Positions 42,788 to 51,620 of a stretch of DNA of 54,359 nucleotides are shown here, one piece after another (the first letter of the stretch is position 1; each line of letters begins with the position of its first letter). This DNA comes from Flavobacterium filum DSM 17961 (GTDB taxonomy: Bacteria; Bacteroidota; Bacteroidia; Flavobacteriales; Flavobacteriaceae): NCBI RefSeq assembly GCF_000425465.1, contig NZ_AUDM01000017.1, positions 1-54,359 of the forward strand. Direction: 5' to 3'. The notes under the pieces were generated by a model. The model saw only the letters and a program-made list of their open reading frames with translations. It ran no database searches and was not told where the DNA came from. The position numbers and the translations under genes were made by a program.

Positions 42788-43159
42788 TTAATTTTTATTT
42801 GGAATGGTTGTGATTTTAGCATCACCCCATAAACCTTCTATATTGTAAAATTCACGAACGTGTTTCTGAAAAACATGTACCACAATGTCAATATAATCCA
42901 TCAAAACCCATTCAGCATTGTCTGTTCCTTCAACATGCCAAGGTTTATCTTTTAATTCTCGCGATACTAATTTTTGAACTGAATTGACAATGGCATTCAC
43001 TTGTGTATTTGAATTTCCGTTGCAAATGATAAAATAATCACAAACTGTATTTTCAATCTCTCTTAAATCTAAAATGTCGATATCATTTCCCTTAACTTCT
43101 TCAATTCCTTTGATGATAGTTACTAACAACTCGTCATTACTTACTTTTTTTTTCGCCAT
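42788..43159 (-). CDS. rsfS: Ribosomal silencing factor RsfS
   Basis: 123 residues, matching RsfS/DUF143: IEEVKGNDIDILDLREIENT, VCDYFIICNGNSNTQVNAI, KPWHVEGTDNAEWVLMDYID, and VVHVFQKHVREFYNIEGLW. It binds L14 and blocks subunit joining in stationary phase. The conserved rsfS-ftsH pairing is intact. It is transcribed divergently from birA. Confidence 0.96.
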   Translation of the reverse strand: MAKKKVSNDELLVTIIKGIEEVKGNDIDILDLREIENTVCDYFIICNGNSNTQVNAIVNSVQKLVSRELKDKPWHVEGTDNAEWVLMDYIDIVVHVFQKHVREFYNIEGLWGDAKITTIPNKN

Positions 43160-43248
43160 TAATTGTTAAATATTTTCGCAAAGTTATCAAATTTTGTGTT
43201 TATTTTTGAGCCTTAACACAACTTTAGATTCTTTTTATTTTTATTTGA

Positions 43249-43977
43249 ATGAATATCATCAAACTCAATGCCATATCTTCAACAAATGAACACCTAAAAC
43301 AATTGATGGCACAACAGGTTGTTTCTAATCTAACGGTTGTTTGGGCAAAACATCAAACATTAGGAAAAGGACAAATGGGTTCTACTTGGGAAGTTGAAGA
43401 AGGTAAGAATTTGACTTTTAGTATTTTAATTAAAGATTTGATTGTAGATGTTCATCAATTATTTACGTTAAATATCGTTGTTTCATTAGCCGTTTTTTCA
43501 ACTTTAGAACAAATAAAAATTCCAAAATTAACCATAAAATGGCCAAACGACATTATGTCAGGTCATTCAAAAATTGGCGGAATATTAATTGAAAACAGTT
43601 TTAAATCCAACGGAGAAGTTTATTCTGTGGTGGGAATTGGCTTAAATGTAAATCAACTTTCTTTTGAAAATATTCCAAATGCTTCTTCTTTGGCTAAAAT
43701 AATGGGAAAAGAATATGATTTAGAAGTGCTGTTAAACAAAATTTTACAATCGCTTCAGTATTATTTGGCTCAAATGCGAACCGATTCACCTTCTATCTGG
43801 AAAATGTATCATCAAAAATTATTTAAAATAGGTGTTCCGACTCCGTTTGAAAAACCTAACGGAGAAAAATTTATGGCGATTATTCAAAAAGTTACTCCTG
43901 ATGGTCGATTAGAACTTTTACAAGAAAATGATGAGTTGGTGCATTTTGATGTGAAAGAAGTGAAATTATTGTATTAA
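43249..43977 (+). CDS. birA: Biotin-[acetyl-CoA-carboxylase] ligase
   Basis: 242 residues covering catalytic and C-terminal domains only, without the N-terminal helix-turn-helix of E. coli BirA. So it should biotinylate the carboxyl carrier protein without acting as a repressor. The active-site blocks are AKHQTLGKGQMGSTWEVEEG (biotinyl-AMP loop), LTIKWPNDIM and KIGGILIEN. Conserved partner of rsfS in this phylum, from which it diverges. Confidence 0.95.
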   Translation: MNIIKLNAISSTNEHLKQLMAQQVVSNLTVVWAKHQTLGKGQMGSTWEVEEGKNLTFSILIKDLIVDVHQLFTLNIVVSLAVFSTLEQIKIPKLTIKWPNDIMSGHSKIGGILIENSFKSNGEVYSVVGIGLNVNQLSFENIPNASSLAKIMGKEYDLEVLLNKILQSLQYYLAQMRTDSPSIWKMYHQKLFKIGVPTPFEKPNGEKFMAIIQKVTPDGRLELLQENDELVHFDVKEVKLLY

Positions 43978-43981
43978 AAAA

Positions 43982-44005
43982 AACCACGCTTTTTCAAACG
44001 TGGTT
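43982..44005. terminator. Terminator between birA and the acyl-CoA dehydrogenase gene
   Basis: AACCACG (43982-43988) and CGTGGTT (43999-44005) form a 7-bp stem with A/T tracts; it is best placed for the minus-strand operon ending at 44034 but may serve both. Confidence 0.75.
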
Positions 44006-44033
44006 CTTTCATCAACAACTAAACTAAAATTTA

Positions 44034-45824
44034 TTAAAAACAGTAACTGTTTTCAGCTACTAATTTGGCCGTAATGGTTTCTCTTAAACCAACAATGTTT
44101 GGCATGTTGGTGTATTTGGTGAAGCGACGTAAGCCCATTAACATCATGCGTTGCTCATCGCCTTCGGCAAAAGAAATGATGCTTTCTTTTCCTTTTTGAG
44201 ATACAACGTCAACGGCTTTGTATAAATACAATTTGGCCATTGCAATTTGTTCTGTAGCTTTTTCTTCGCCTACTTTTTTAGCTAATTTTTCAGTTCGTAA
44301 AACGGTACTTTCTGCCATGTAAATTTCAATCAACATATCGGCTGCAGCCATCAATAATTGTTGGTGAGCATCCAAATCCATTCCGTATTTTTGAACGGCA
44401 GCTCCGGCAACCATTAAAAAGGCTTTTTTCAATTTGGCCACCATTTCTTTTTCTTCAGAAAATAATTCAGAATAATCCGGTGTGTCAAACGATGGAATTC
44501 CCATTAATTCTTCTTGCACTTTCATGGCCGGACCTAATAAATCCACATGACCTTTCATGGCTTTTTTGATTAACATTCCTACCGAAAGCATACGGTTAAT
44601 TTCGTTTGTACCTTCATAAATTCTGGCAATACGGGCATCTCTCCAAGCACTTTCCATCGGAGTGTCTTCTGAGAATCCCATTCCGCCATAAATTTGAATT
44701 CCTTCATCGGCACAATTTTGAACATCTTCCGAAACGGCAACTTTCAAAATAGAACATTCGATAGCAAATTCTTCCACACCTTTTAATTCTGCTTCCTGAT
44801 GCGATGCACCTTCAGCTTCGCGGATTTTAATTCGGTTTTCGATGTCTTTTGCTGCACGATAAGTTGCACTTTCACCGGCATAGGCAGAAGTTGCCATTTC
44901 CGCTAATTTATAACGAATAGCTCCAAATTGTGAAATTGGCGTGTTAAACTGAATTCTTTCATTGGCATAATTGATTGCGTTTGAAGTCACACGGCGTTGA
45001 GCATCCAAACAAGCGGCTGCCAATTTGATTCGGCCTACATTCAATGCATTCATAGCAATTTTGAAACCTTCACCACGAGCGGCCAACATATTTTCAACCG
45101 GAACTTTGGTGTCAGAAAAGAAAACTTGACGTGTAGAAGAAGCACGAATACCTAATTTATGTTCTTCTTCGTTCATCGTGATTCCATTGGATGGATCATT
45201 TTCTACAATGAAACCAGTGATATTTTTATCATCTTCAATGCGAGCAAAAACAATAAATAGCGAACAAAAACCGGCATTGGAAATCCACATTTTTTGTCCG
45301 GTGATTTTGTAATGTGTTCCGTCTTCAGATAAAACAGCTTTTGTTTTTCCTGAATTCGCATCAGAACCAGCTCCCGGTTCAGTCAAACAATACGCTCCAA
45401 ACCATTCACCTGAGGCTAATTTTGGGACGTATTTTTTCTTTTGTTCTTCGGTTCCGTATAAAGTAATTGGCATGGTTCCAATTCCGGTGTGAGCACCAAA
45501 AGCGGTTGAAAATGAACCGGTTGCCCCCGAAATGTAATCGCATACTAAACAGGTATCCACAAATCCCATTCCCATTCCGCCATACGCTTCGGGAACTGCA
45601 ACGCTTAAAAAGCCCATTTCTCCGGCTTTACGCATCATTTCTTCTGTAAATGCATAATCTTTCTTTTCAAATCGGTCTTTGTTGGCCCAAATTTCTTTGT
45701 CCACAAATTCTTGTACCGAATCACGCATCATGATTTGCTCTTCTGAGAAATCTTCGGGTGTGAATACATTTTCACATTTGGTTTCTTTTACTAGGAATTG
45801 TCCTCCTCTTGTTATGTCGTTCAT
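44034..45824 (-). CDS. Acyl-CoA dehydrogenase
   Basis: 596 residues, the longer acyl-CoA dehydrogenase type. FAD-binding blocks are WFGAYCLTEPGAGSDANSG and KMWISNAGFCSLF. The catalytic glutamate lies in ARIYEGTNEINRML. A C-terminal helical extension (LGPAMKVQEELMGI onwards) fits the ACAD9/VLCAD-like layout. It oxidises acyl-CoA to enoyl-CoA in beta-oxidation. It is the last fatty-acid gene of the operon, after thiolase, separated from it by a repeat-flanked four-helix-bundle gene. Confidence 0.96.
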   Translation of the reverse strand: MNDITRGGQFLVKETKCENVFTPEDFSEEQIMMRDSVQEFVDKEIWANKDRFEKKDYAFTEEMMRKAGEMGFLSVAVPEAYGGMGMGFVDTCLVCDYISGATGSFSTAFGAHTGIGTMPITLYGTEEQKKKYVPKLASGEWFGAYCLTEPGAGSDANSGKTKAVLSEDGTHYKITGQKMWISNAGFCSLFIVFARIEDDKNITGFIVENDPSNGITMNEEEHKLGIRASSTRQVFFSDTKVPVENMLAARGEGFKIAMNALNVGRIKLAAACLDAQRRVTSNAINYANERIQFNTPISQFGAIRYKLAEMATSAYAGESATYRAAKDIENRIKIREAEGASHQEAELKGVEEFAIECSILKVAVSEDVQNCADEGIQIYGGMGFSEDTPMESAWRDARIARIYEGTNEINRMLSVGMLIKKAMKGHVDLLGPAMKVQEELMGIPSFDTPDYSELFSEEKEMVAKLKKAFLMVAGAAVQKYGMDLDAHQQLLMAAADMLIEIYMAESTVLRTEKLAKKVGEEKATEQIAMAKLYLYKAVDVVSQKGKESIISFAEGDEQRMMLMGLRRFTKYTNMPNIVGLRETITAKLVAENSYCF

Positions 45825-45848
45825 TATTTTATGTTTTTATAGTTTTTT

Positions 45849-46416
45849 TAGAATATAGAGAATAGAAAATAGAATATAGAGAATAGAAAATAGAATATAG
45901 AAAATAGAATATAGAGAATAGAAAATAGAGTTTTTAGAATAGATTTTTCCGGTTATTAAAAAGTGAATAGGTTATAGAAAAAAGGAGGTATAAATGAAAA
46001 TATATTTTTCTTTAATCCATTTTGAAAAGACATCGTCATTCTTTGAAATTCTTCAATTTTCTTTTCCATTTTATCAAACTTTTCTTCATTTATACAGTTT
46101 CTGTGTTTTGCAACAATAAGTTGTGTAATTAATTCAAAAGAAGAACCAAGTGCAATGTCAACAAAATGACTAAAAGATTTATCAGTTCTTGATGAACCTT
46201 CTGCTATGTTACTTGGAATAGAAACTGAACATCGACTCATTTGTGAACTCAAATCATATCGTTCATGTTTGGGAAATTCTAATAAAATATCCGAAACATC
46301 ATTAGCAATCTCAATACCTAGTTGCCAAACTTTCAAATTTTTATAATTATGCCTCATTAATCTTCCATTTAAGTTCTTTTCAAAGTCTATATTCTATTCT
46401 CTATATTCTATTCTCT
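45849..46416. mobile_element. Putative small element: four-helix-bundle gene between inverted low-complexity repeats
   Basis: The left flank (45849-45930) is a tandem array built from GAATATAGA, GAATAGAAAATA and related phrases. The right flank (46386-46416) is the same phrase in reverse complement (TCTATATTCTATTCTC repeated). Only the four-helix-bundle gene lies inside. The block separates thiolase from acyl-CoA dehydrogenase in an otherwise continuous operon, consistent with insertion. No transposase is present. A third patch of related phrase is at 50345-50375. Confidence 0.55.
45956..46357 (-). CDS. Four-helix-bundle protein (23S rRNA intervening-sequence family)
   Basis: 133 residues. 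The core matches the S23/IVS-like four-helix bundle: LKVWQLGIEIANDVSDILLE, YDLSSQMSRCSVSIPSNIAE and a closing GSSFELITQLIVA. Homologues occur as ORFs in rRNA intervening sequences and as the accessory protein Avd of diversity-generating retroelements, but neither an rRNA gene nor a retroelement is present here. The last 15-20 residues look like read-through into flanking sequence. It is a single gene in the fatty-acid operon, between repeats. Function unknown. Confidence 0.88.
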   Translation of the reverse strand: MRHNYKNLKVWQLGIEIANDVSDILLEFPKHERYDLSSQMSRCSVSIPSNIAEGSSRTDKSFSHFVDIALGSSFELITQLIVAKHRNCINEEKFDKMEKKIEEFQRMTMSFQNGLKKNIFSFIPPFFYNLFTF

Positions 46417-46418
46417 TT

Positions 46419-47603
46419 TTATAACAATTCAAAAATTCCAGCACTTCCTTGACCAGTTCCCACACACATACTCACAATTCCGTATTTACTTCCTCTTAAT
46501 CGCATTTCATCGAACAATTGAACGGATAATTTTGCACCCGTACAACCAAGTGGATGACCCAATGCAATGGCTCCACCATTCACGTTTACGATGTCAGGAT
46601 TTAAACCTAATTCACGAACTACAGCCAAAGATTGTGATGCAAAAGCTTCATTCAATTCAATTAAATCAATATCATTTAAAGTTAATCCTGCTTGTTTTAA
46701 GGCTTTCGGAATGGCTTTTACCGGACCGATTCCCATTATTCTGGGTTCAACTCCAGCTGATGCGAAATTGACTAAGCGAGCAATAGGTTTGATGCCTAAT
46801 TCGGTTACTAATTCTTCGCTCATAATTAATACGAAAGCCGCACCATCACTCATTTGAGATGAATTTCCTGCTGTAACTGAACCATCAGCAGCAAATACAG
46901 GTTTCAATCTGCTTAATGCTTCTTTGTTGGTATCCGCACGTGGTCCTTCGTCTCTAGTAACGGTATAGGATTTGGTTTCTTTTTTTCCGTTTTCATTCAA
47001 AAAGGTTTGCTCAACAGTAATCGGTACGATTTGTTTGTCAAATTTTCCTTCTGCTTGAGCTTTTAAAGCTTTTTGGTGGGAATGAAATGCAAACTCATCT
47101 TGGTCTTCACGCGACACGTTGAATTGTTTCGCTACTGCTTCCGCCGTTAAACCCATTCCCCAGTAATAATCTTCATTTCCATTTGCCGCAACGGAATAAT
47201 CCGGAGTAGGTTTGTAGCCACCCATCGGAATAAAACTCATGCTTTCGGCACCACCGGCGATGATGCAATCGGCCATTCCCGATTGAATTTTGGCAGTTGC
47301 CATTCCAATTGTTTCCAAACCTGAAGCACAATAACGATTCACCGTTACACCCGGAACATCAGTCACTTTTAATCCCATTAAGGAAATTAGGCGACCTACG
47401 TTTAGTCCTTGTTCAGCTTCGGGCATAGCGTTGCCGACCATTACGTCGTCGATGCGTTTTTTGTCGAAATCGGGTAATTCGTTCATCATGAACTGAATAG
47501 TTTCTGCCGCCAATTCATCTGGTCTTTTAAAACGGAATACTCCTTTTGGTGCTTTTCCGACTGCGGTTCTGTATGCTTTTACGATGTATGCTGTTTTGTT
47601 CAT
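46419..47603 (-). CDS. fadA: Acetyl-CoA acyltransferase (thiolase)
   Basis: 394 residues, the normal thiolase length. The nucleophilic cysteine is in VNRYCASGLETIG near residue 90. The other catalytic residues are in GGAIALGHPLGCTGA and VSMCVGTGQGSAGIFELL. It cleaves 3-ketoacyl-CoA to acetyl-CoA and a shorter acyl-CoA. It follows a 73-residue gene and the multifunctional FadB-like gene in one operon with no gaps above 10 bp. The gene symbol is by role in this operon. Confidence 0.95.
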   Translation of the reverse strand: MNKTAYIVKAYRTAVGKAPKGVFRFKRPDELAAETIQFMMNELPDFDKKRIDDVMVGNAMPEAEQGLNVGRLISLMGLKVTDVPGVTVNRYCASGLETIGMATAKIQSGMADCIIAGGAESMSFIPMGGYKPTPDYSVAANGNEDYYWGMGLTAEAVAKQFNVSREDQDEFAFHSHQKALKAQAEGKFDKQIVPITVEQTFLNENGKKETKSYTVTRDEGPRADTNKEALSRLKPVFAADGSVTAGNSSQMSDGAAFVLIMSEELVTELGIKPIARLVNFASAGVEPRIMGIGPVKAIPKALKQAGLTLNDIDLIELNEAFASQSLAVVRELGLNPDIVNVNGGAIALGHPLGCTGAKLSVQLFDEMRLRGSKYGIVSMCVGTGQGSAGIFELL

Positions 47604-47609
47604 TTTATC

Positions 47610-47831
47610 TTAATTTAAAATACAATTAACTCCAATTTCTTCTGCTCTTTTTATAAAATTTAAAGCTAAATTCAGGTCTTCAATATCTAATATTACCTCA
47701 ATATTATCGAGAAGCTTAGTCACATTTTCATGGGCCTCTTTTAAAGAAATATTTAATAATTCTGTCTGTAATTTTGTTAGAGATATTTTTTTCATTCCAT
47801 ATCTCCAACTCTTCATAGTTACTTGAGCCAT
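47610..47831 (-). CDS. Small protein resembling the ribosomal L7/L12 C-terminal fold
   Basis: 73 residues between fadB-like and fadA genes, only 6-7 bp from each. An inner start (MKKISLTKLQTELL) with a GGAG-like upstream sequence is possible. The run TELLNISLKEAHENVTKLLD, then LNLALNFIKRAEEIGVNCIL, resembles the helix-turn-helix-strand of the L7/L12 C-terminal domain (LKEA...V), but without ribosomal context. Role unknown. Location suggests a function with, or regulation of, the beta-oxidation enzymes. Confidence 0.65.
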   Translation of the reverse strand: MAQVTMKSWRYGMKKISLTKLQTELLNISLKEAHENVTKLLDNIEVILDIEDLNLALNFIKRAEEIGVNCILN

Positions 47832-47838
47832 TATTAAT

Positions 47839-50229
47839 TTAATTTCTCAGAGGCTTCCCTTTTGTCAACATAAATTGAATTCTCTCTAAAGTTTTTCTCT
47901 CAGTACATAAACTCAAAAATGCTTCTCGTTCAATATCCAACAGATACTGCTCAGTCACCAATGTTGGTTCTGATAAATCACCACCAGCCATTACATACGC
48001 TAGTTTGTTGGCAATTTTTCTATCGTGTTCCGAAATGTATTTTCCGGCTTGCATTTGGTCAGTTCCCACTAAGAACATTCCCAACGCTTGTTTACCTAAA
48101 ACTTTAATGTCTTTGCGTTGAATTGGTTGTGTGTAACCTTGTTCTGCCATTTGCAAAGCAATTTGTTTGGCCACCGCAATTTGTCTGTCACGATTCACCA
48201 CCACAATATCTTTTCCTTTTTGAAGAATACCGAAATCAAAAGCTTCATAAGCAGAAGTAGCTACTTTAGCCATTCCGATGGTAAGGAAATATTCTTGCAA
48301 CACATTTAATTCTACATCGTTTTTACGGAATAAATCAGCGGCACGCAAGGTCATTTCTTTAGAACCACCACCACCTGGAATTACACCAACTCCAAATTCA
48401 ACAAGACCAATGTAAGTTTCTGCGGCAGCTACTACGCGGTCAGCATGCATCGTCATTTCGCAACCACCACCCAAGGTCATTCCATGTGGAGCAACGACAA
48501 CCGGAATAGAGGAGTAGCGGCAACGCATCATTGTGTCTTGGAACATTTTGATAGCCATGTTCAATTCATCATATTCTTGTTCAACAGCCATCATGAAAAT
48601 CATTCCGATGTTGGCTCCCACAGAAAAATTTGCTCCTTGGTTACCAATGACTAAACCATTGTATTCTTTTTCCGCCAAATCGATGGCTTTGTTGATGCCT
48701 TGTAAAACGCCACCACCAATGGTATTCATTTTAGAATGGAATTCTAAATTCAAAATTCCGTCACCTAAATGATGAATCGTGGCATCTGAATTAGCCCATA
48801 CTTTTTGACTCTCTCTAATATTATCTAAGATGATAAATGCATCTTGACCCGGAATTTTTTCTTGTGATTTTGTTGGGATGTTATAAAAATAGGTTGCTCC
48901 ATTTTTTACGGTATAGAAAGAAGCGTTTTCAGATTTCACCATTTCAGTGACCCAAGTGGCCGGTTCATAGCCTTCTGCACGCATCATTTCAATTCCTTTG
49001 GCGACACCAATGCTATCCCAAATTTCAAACGGACCATTTTCCCAACCGAATCCGGCTTTCATGGCATCATCAATTTTATATAATTCGTCGGATATTTCAG
49101 GAATTCTGTTGGAACAATAGGCAAACATGGCGGCAAAATTTTTCCTGTAAAAATCACCGGCTTTGTCTTTTCCTTTCACCAAAACACGGAAACGATCAAT
49201 TGGTTTGTCGATAGTTTTCGTTAATTCTAAAGTAGCAAAAGACGCTTTTTTATTTGGGCGATATTCCATCGTATCCAAATCCAACGATAAAATATCCTTA
49301 TCTACTTTTTTATAAAATCCTTGCTTGGTTTTGCTTCCCAACCATTTGTTCTCCATCATTTTGTCGATGAAAGCAGGCAATTTGAATAAATTGTGAGCTT
49401 CATCATTTGGACAGTTTTGGTAAATTCCGTTAGCTACGTGAACCAAGGTATCTAAACCAACCACATCAACCGTTCTAAAGGTTGCCGATTTTGGACGACC
49501 AATTACCGGACCGGTTAATTTATCAACTTCTTCAATGGTTAGGCCCATTTCTTTCACTTGGTGAAACAGACTCATGATACCGAAAATTCCAATTCGGTTA
49601 CCGATGAAGGCCGGAGTATCTTTGGCAACGACCGATGTTTTTCCTAAAAATTGAGAACCGTAATTGGTTAGGAAATCTAAAACGGATTGACTCGTTTTTG
49701 GTCCCGGAATGATTTCAAATAATTTTAAATAACGAGCCGGATTGAAGAAATGCGTTCCGCAAAAATGCTGTTGGAAATCATCAGAACGACCTTCGCTCAT
49801 AAATTGAATCGGAATTCCAGAAGTGTTTGAAGTTACCAATGTTCCCGGTTTTCTATATTTATCAACTTGCTCAAAAACAAGTTTTTTTATATCTAAACGT
49901 TCTACGACCACTTCGATAATCCAATCTACATTGGTAATTTTCGGCATATCATCCGTAGTATTTCCGGTAGTAATTCGGTTGGCGAATTTCTGACTGTAAA
50001 TAGGCGAGGGGTTGGACTTTAGAGCATTCGTTAAACTGTCATTTACGATGCGGTTGCGAACTACTTTACTTTCTAAAGTGAGCCCTTTTTTCTCTTCCGG
50101 TTCTGTTAACGCATTTGGAATGATGTCTAACAAAAGTACTTCAACACCAATGTTGGCAAAATGACACGCAATACCGGAGCCCATGATTCCGGAACCGATG
50201 ACTGCCACTTTTTTGATTGTTCTTTTCAT
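47839..50229 (-). CDS. Multifunctional 3-hydroxyacyl-CoA dehydrogenase/enoyl-CoA hydratase
   Basis: 796 residues. The NAD-binding domain is N-terminal (KKVAVIGSGIMGSGIACHFA) with the HAD motif STNTSG-like TSNTSGIPI and the HF block FCGTHFFNPARY. The C-terminal half has the hydratase/isomerase crotonase fold (GNQGANFSVGANIGM, GMTLGGGCEMTMHAD, EFGVGVIPGGGGSKE, which forms the oxyanion hole and catalytic Glu region). This HAD-then-hydratase order is reversed compared with E. coli FadB. It performs two steps of beta-oxidation. It is first of the operon, preceded by the MarR gene. Confidence 0.95.
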   Translation of the reverse strand: MKRTIKKVAVIGSGIMGSGIACHFANIGVEVLLLDIIPNALTEPEEKKGLTLESKVVRNRIVNDSLTNALKSNPSPIYSQKFANRITTGNTTDDMPKITNVDWIIEVVVERLDIKKLVFEQVDKYRKPGTLVTSNTSGIPIQFMSEGRSDDFQQHFCGTHFFNPARYLKLFEIIPGPKTSQSVLDFLTNYGSQFLGKTSVVAKDTPAFIGNRIGIFGIMSLFHQVKEMGLTIEEVDKLTGPVIGRPKSATFRTVDVVGLDTLVHVANGIYQNCPNDEAHNLFKLPAFIDKMMENKWLGSKTKQGFYKKVDKDILSLDLDTMEYRPNKKASFATLELTKTIDKPIDRFRVLVKGKDKAGDFYRKNFAAMFAYCSNRIPEISDELYKIDDAMKAGFGWENGPFEIWDSIGVAKGIEMMRAEGYEPATWVTEMVKSENASFYTVKNGATYFYNIPTKSQEKIPGQDAFIILDNIRESQKVWANSDATIHHLGDGILNLEFHSKMNTIGGGVLQGINKAIDLAEKEYNGLVIGNQGANFSVGANIGMIFMMAVEQEYDELNMAIKMFQDTMMRCRYSSIPVVVAPHGMTLGGGCEMTMHADRVVAAAETYIGLVEFGVGVIPGGGGSKEMTLRAADLFRKNDVELNVLQEYFLTIGMAKVATSAYEAFDFGILQKGKDIVVVNRDRQIAVAKQIALQMAEQGYTQPIQRKDIKVLGKQALGMFLVGTDQMQAGKYISEHDRKIANKLAYVMAGGDLSEPTLVTEQYLLDIEREAFLSLCTERKTLERIQFMLTKGKPLRN

Positions 50230-50344
50230 TTTTTATTTCTTATTGCGGGTTTCGGATTACGAGTTACGAATTTCCGCTGGTTTTGTTTGTTTTATTTTTT
50301 TTAAACAGTTTTAAAAATTAGAAAAATATAAACATAACTGTCTA

Positions 50345-50375
50345 TTTTCTTTTCTCTTTGTTCTATTTTCTTTCT
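50345..50375. repeat. Low-complexity patch similar to the four-helix-bundle element flanks
   Basis: TTTTCTTTTCTCTTTGTTCT and flanking bases repeat the TATTTTCT/CTATTTTC phrase that brackets the four-helix-bundle gene at 45849-46416. It lies between fadB and its MarR gene. It could be a solo remnant or simple AT-rich drift. Confidence 0.35.
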
Positions 50376-50805
50376 AAAAAATCTTCTTCTCATTTATCAA
50401 TTCCGTAATGACCTCTGCGACTTCAATAAAATTCTGTAATTTTTCATCGGAAACGTTTTGACGAATGACTTCATTAAATTTCAATACGGTATTTCTGGAT
50501 AATTCTCTTTTTTCTTTGCCTAATTCAGTCAAATAAATAAGAACCCCACGACCATCATCCGGATTTTTTTTGCGAATGATTAGTCCTTTTTCTTCTAATG
50601 TTTTTAGCGTTCGGGTTAAACTGGTTGCTTCCATTCCCATTCGGTTACTGATGTAGGAGGAAGGTGTTCCTTCTTCTTTGTCAATGCTAAGCAACGCAAA
50701 TCCAATTGCCATTGAACCATCGAATTTTGATGCTTCTTCGTTGTACATTCTAGCAACCGATTGCCAAGTCGCTCGAAGAATATAATCTATCGTTTTATCT
50801 TTCAT
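50374..50805 (-). CDS. MarR-family regulator of the fatty-acid operon
   Basis: 143 residues with a MarR winged helix-turn-helix: SSYISNRMGMEATSLTRTLK is the recognition helix region and KKNPDDGRGVLIYLTELG the wing with the conserved DxR. A C-terminal dimerisation helix follows. It heads the fadB-small-fadA-(element)-acd gene order in the same direction, about 145 bp upstream of fadB, and probably represses it, relieved by an acyl-CoA ligand; the ligand is inferred. Confidence 0.9.
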   Translation of the reverse strand: MKDKTIDYILRATWQSVARMYNEEASKFDGSMAIGFALLSIDKEEGTPSSYISNRMGMEATSLTRTLKTLEEKGLIIRKKNPDDGRGVLIYLTELGKEKRELSRNTVLKFNEVIRQNVSDEKLQNFIEVAEVITELINEKKIF

Positions 50806-51306
50806 ATTTTACGCAAACGTTTTCAAAGATAATAAAAATTTATTATGCACGCATAGTATTTTTTAAAATTTAACATTTTTGTAAAATTGTAATGGTATTA
50901 AAAGTAGAGACGAGAAGGAAATATAATTGTGAAAAGCAATTTGAATTGGTAAAAATGAATAGGTATTATAAATAATTTAGTGTTGATTAAAATAAAAATG
51001 ATTAATCCACATGATTTTCAAACCAATTGAGAATTATTATATGTACAAAAAATAGATAGAATGTAAATTCAAAAAAAATGAAATTTTACTTCCCGATACA
51101 GAAATTAAAAATATTTATTTTAAAGGGCTTAAAAGAAATGAGATACAAGCGAGGTACAAATTTATTTTTTTAGTGCTAATTTCTGTAAACGGTTTTCAGA
51201 ACAAATTTAAAATAATTTCATCGTTTATAATCTCTCTTGTGAATTTATTTTTTGATTGATTTTTTTGTGAACTTTATATTATAGAATAGTATTAATTGGA
51301 TATTTT
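50806..51306. other. AT-rich intergenic region without recognisable gene
   Basis: Very AT-rich. I see the upstream region of the MarR gene at its left edge and no other gene or structure I can support. It may be decayed coding sequence. Confidence 0.5.
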
Positions 51307-51620
51307 TAATTGTTTTTTGTCATAGAATGCAGGATCGGGGTTTTGACATGATAGTATCATTTGATATTATCAGAGGTATGGAAAATTTTTACTTCCTTGC
51401 TAAGCAAAGTCTGCTTAGTAGCAAAGCTCAGCATTCTATGATAAAAAACCATTACTATTGTTATTTAAAATATAAAAAAAATTCCGCAAAGTCTGAAGAC
51501 GTTTGCGGAGCTTTTCATAGGGTATTTGTTCTGAATACTTTGCGGAGTTTGGTTTGCATCATAATTTTAACAATTTTTAGTTGTTTTTTATCATAGAATG
51601 CGGAGCGGATGTTTTACAAA
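51307..51620. repeat. Three-copy repeat around TCATAGAATGC and a REP-like hairpin
   Basis: A phrase of roughly 40 bp (TTTTTAATTGTTTTTTGTCA then TAGAATGC) occurs at about 51302-51345 and again near 51572-51615 in direct orientation. An inverted core, GCATTCTATGATAAAAAACC, lies at 51431-51450. Between them TCCGCAAAGTCTGAAGACG (51482 on) and TTTGCGGA form a stem-loop related to repeats at 15697-15814 and near 53998. Nothing coding is supported here; a 89-residue ORF across it ignores the repeat structure. Confidence 0.6.

Noticed and set aside
45956..46357. rRNA intervening sequence or diversity-generating retroelement
   Set aside because: The four-helix family is known from both contexts, but no rRNA gene, reverse transcriptase or template repeat is adjacent.
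51327..51596. 89-residue plus-strand ORF as a gene
   Set aside because: It runs through the inverted and direct TCATAGAATGC repeats and has low-complexity, unconserved-looking sequence.
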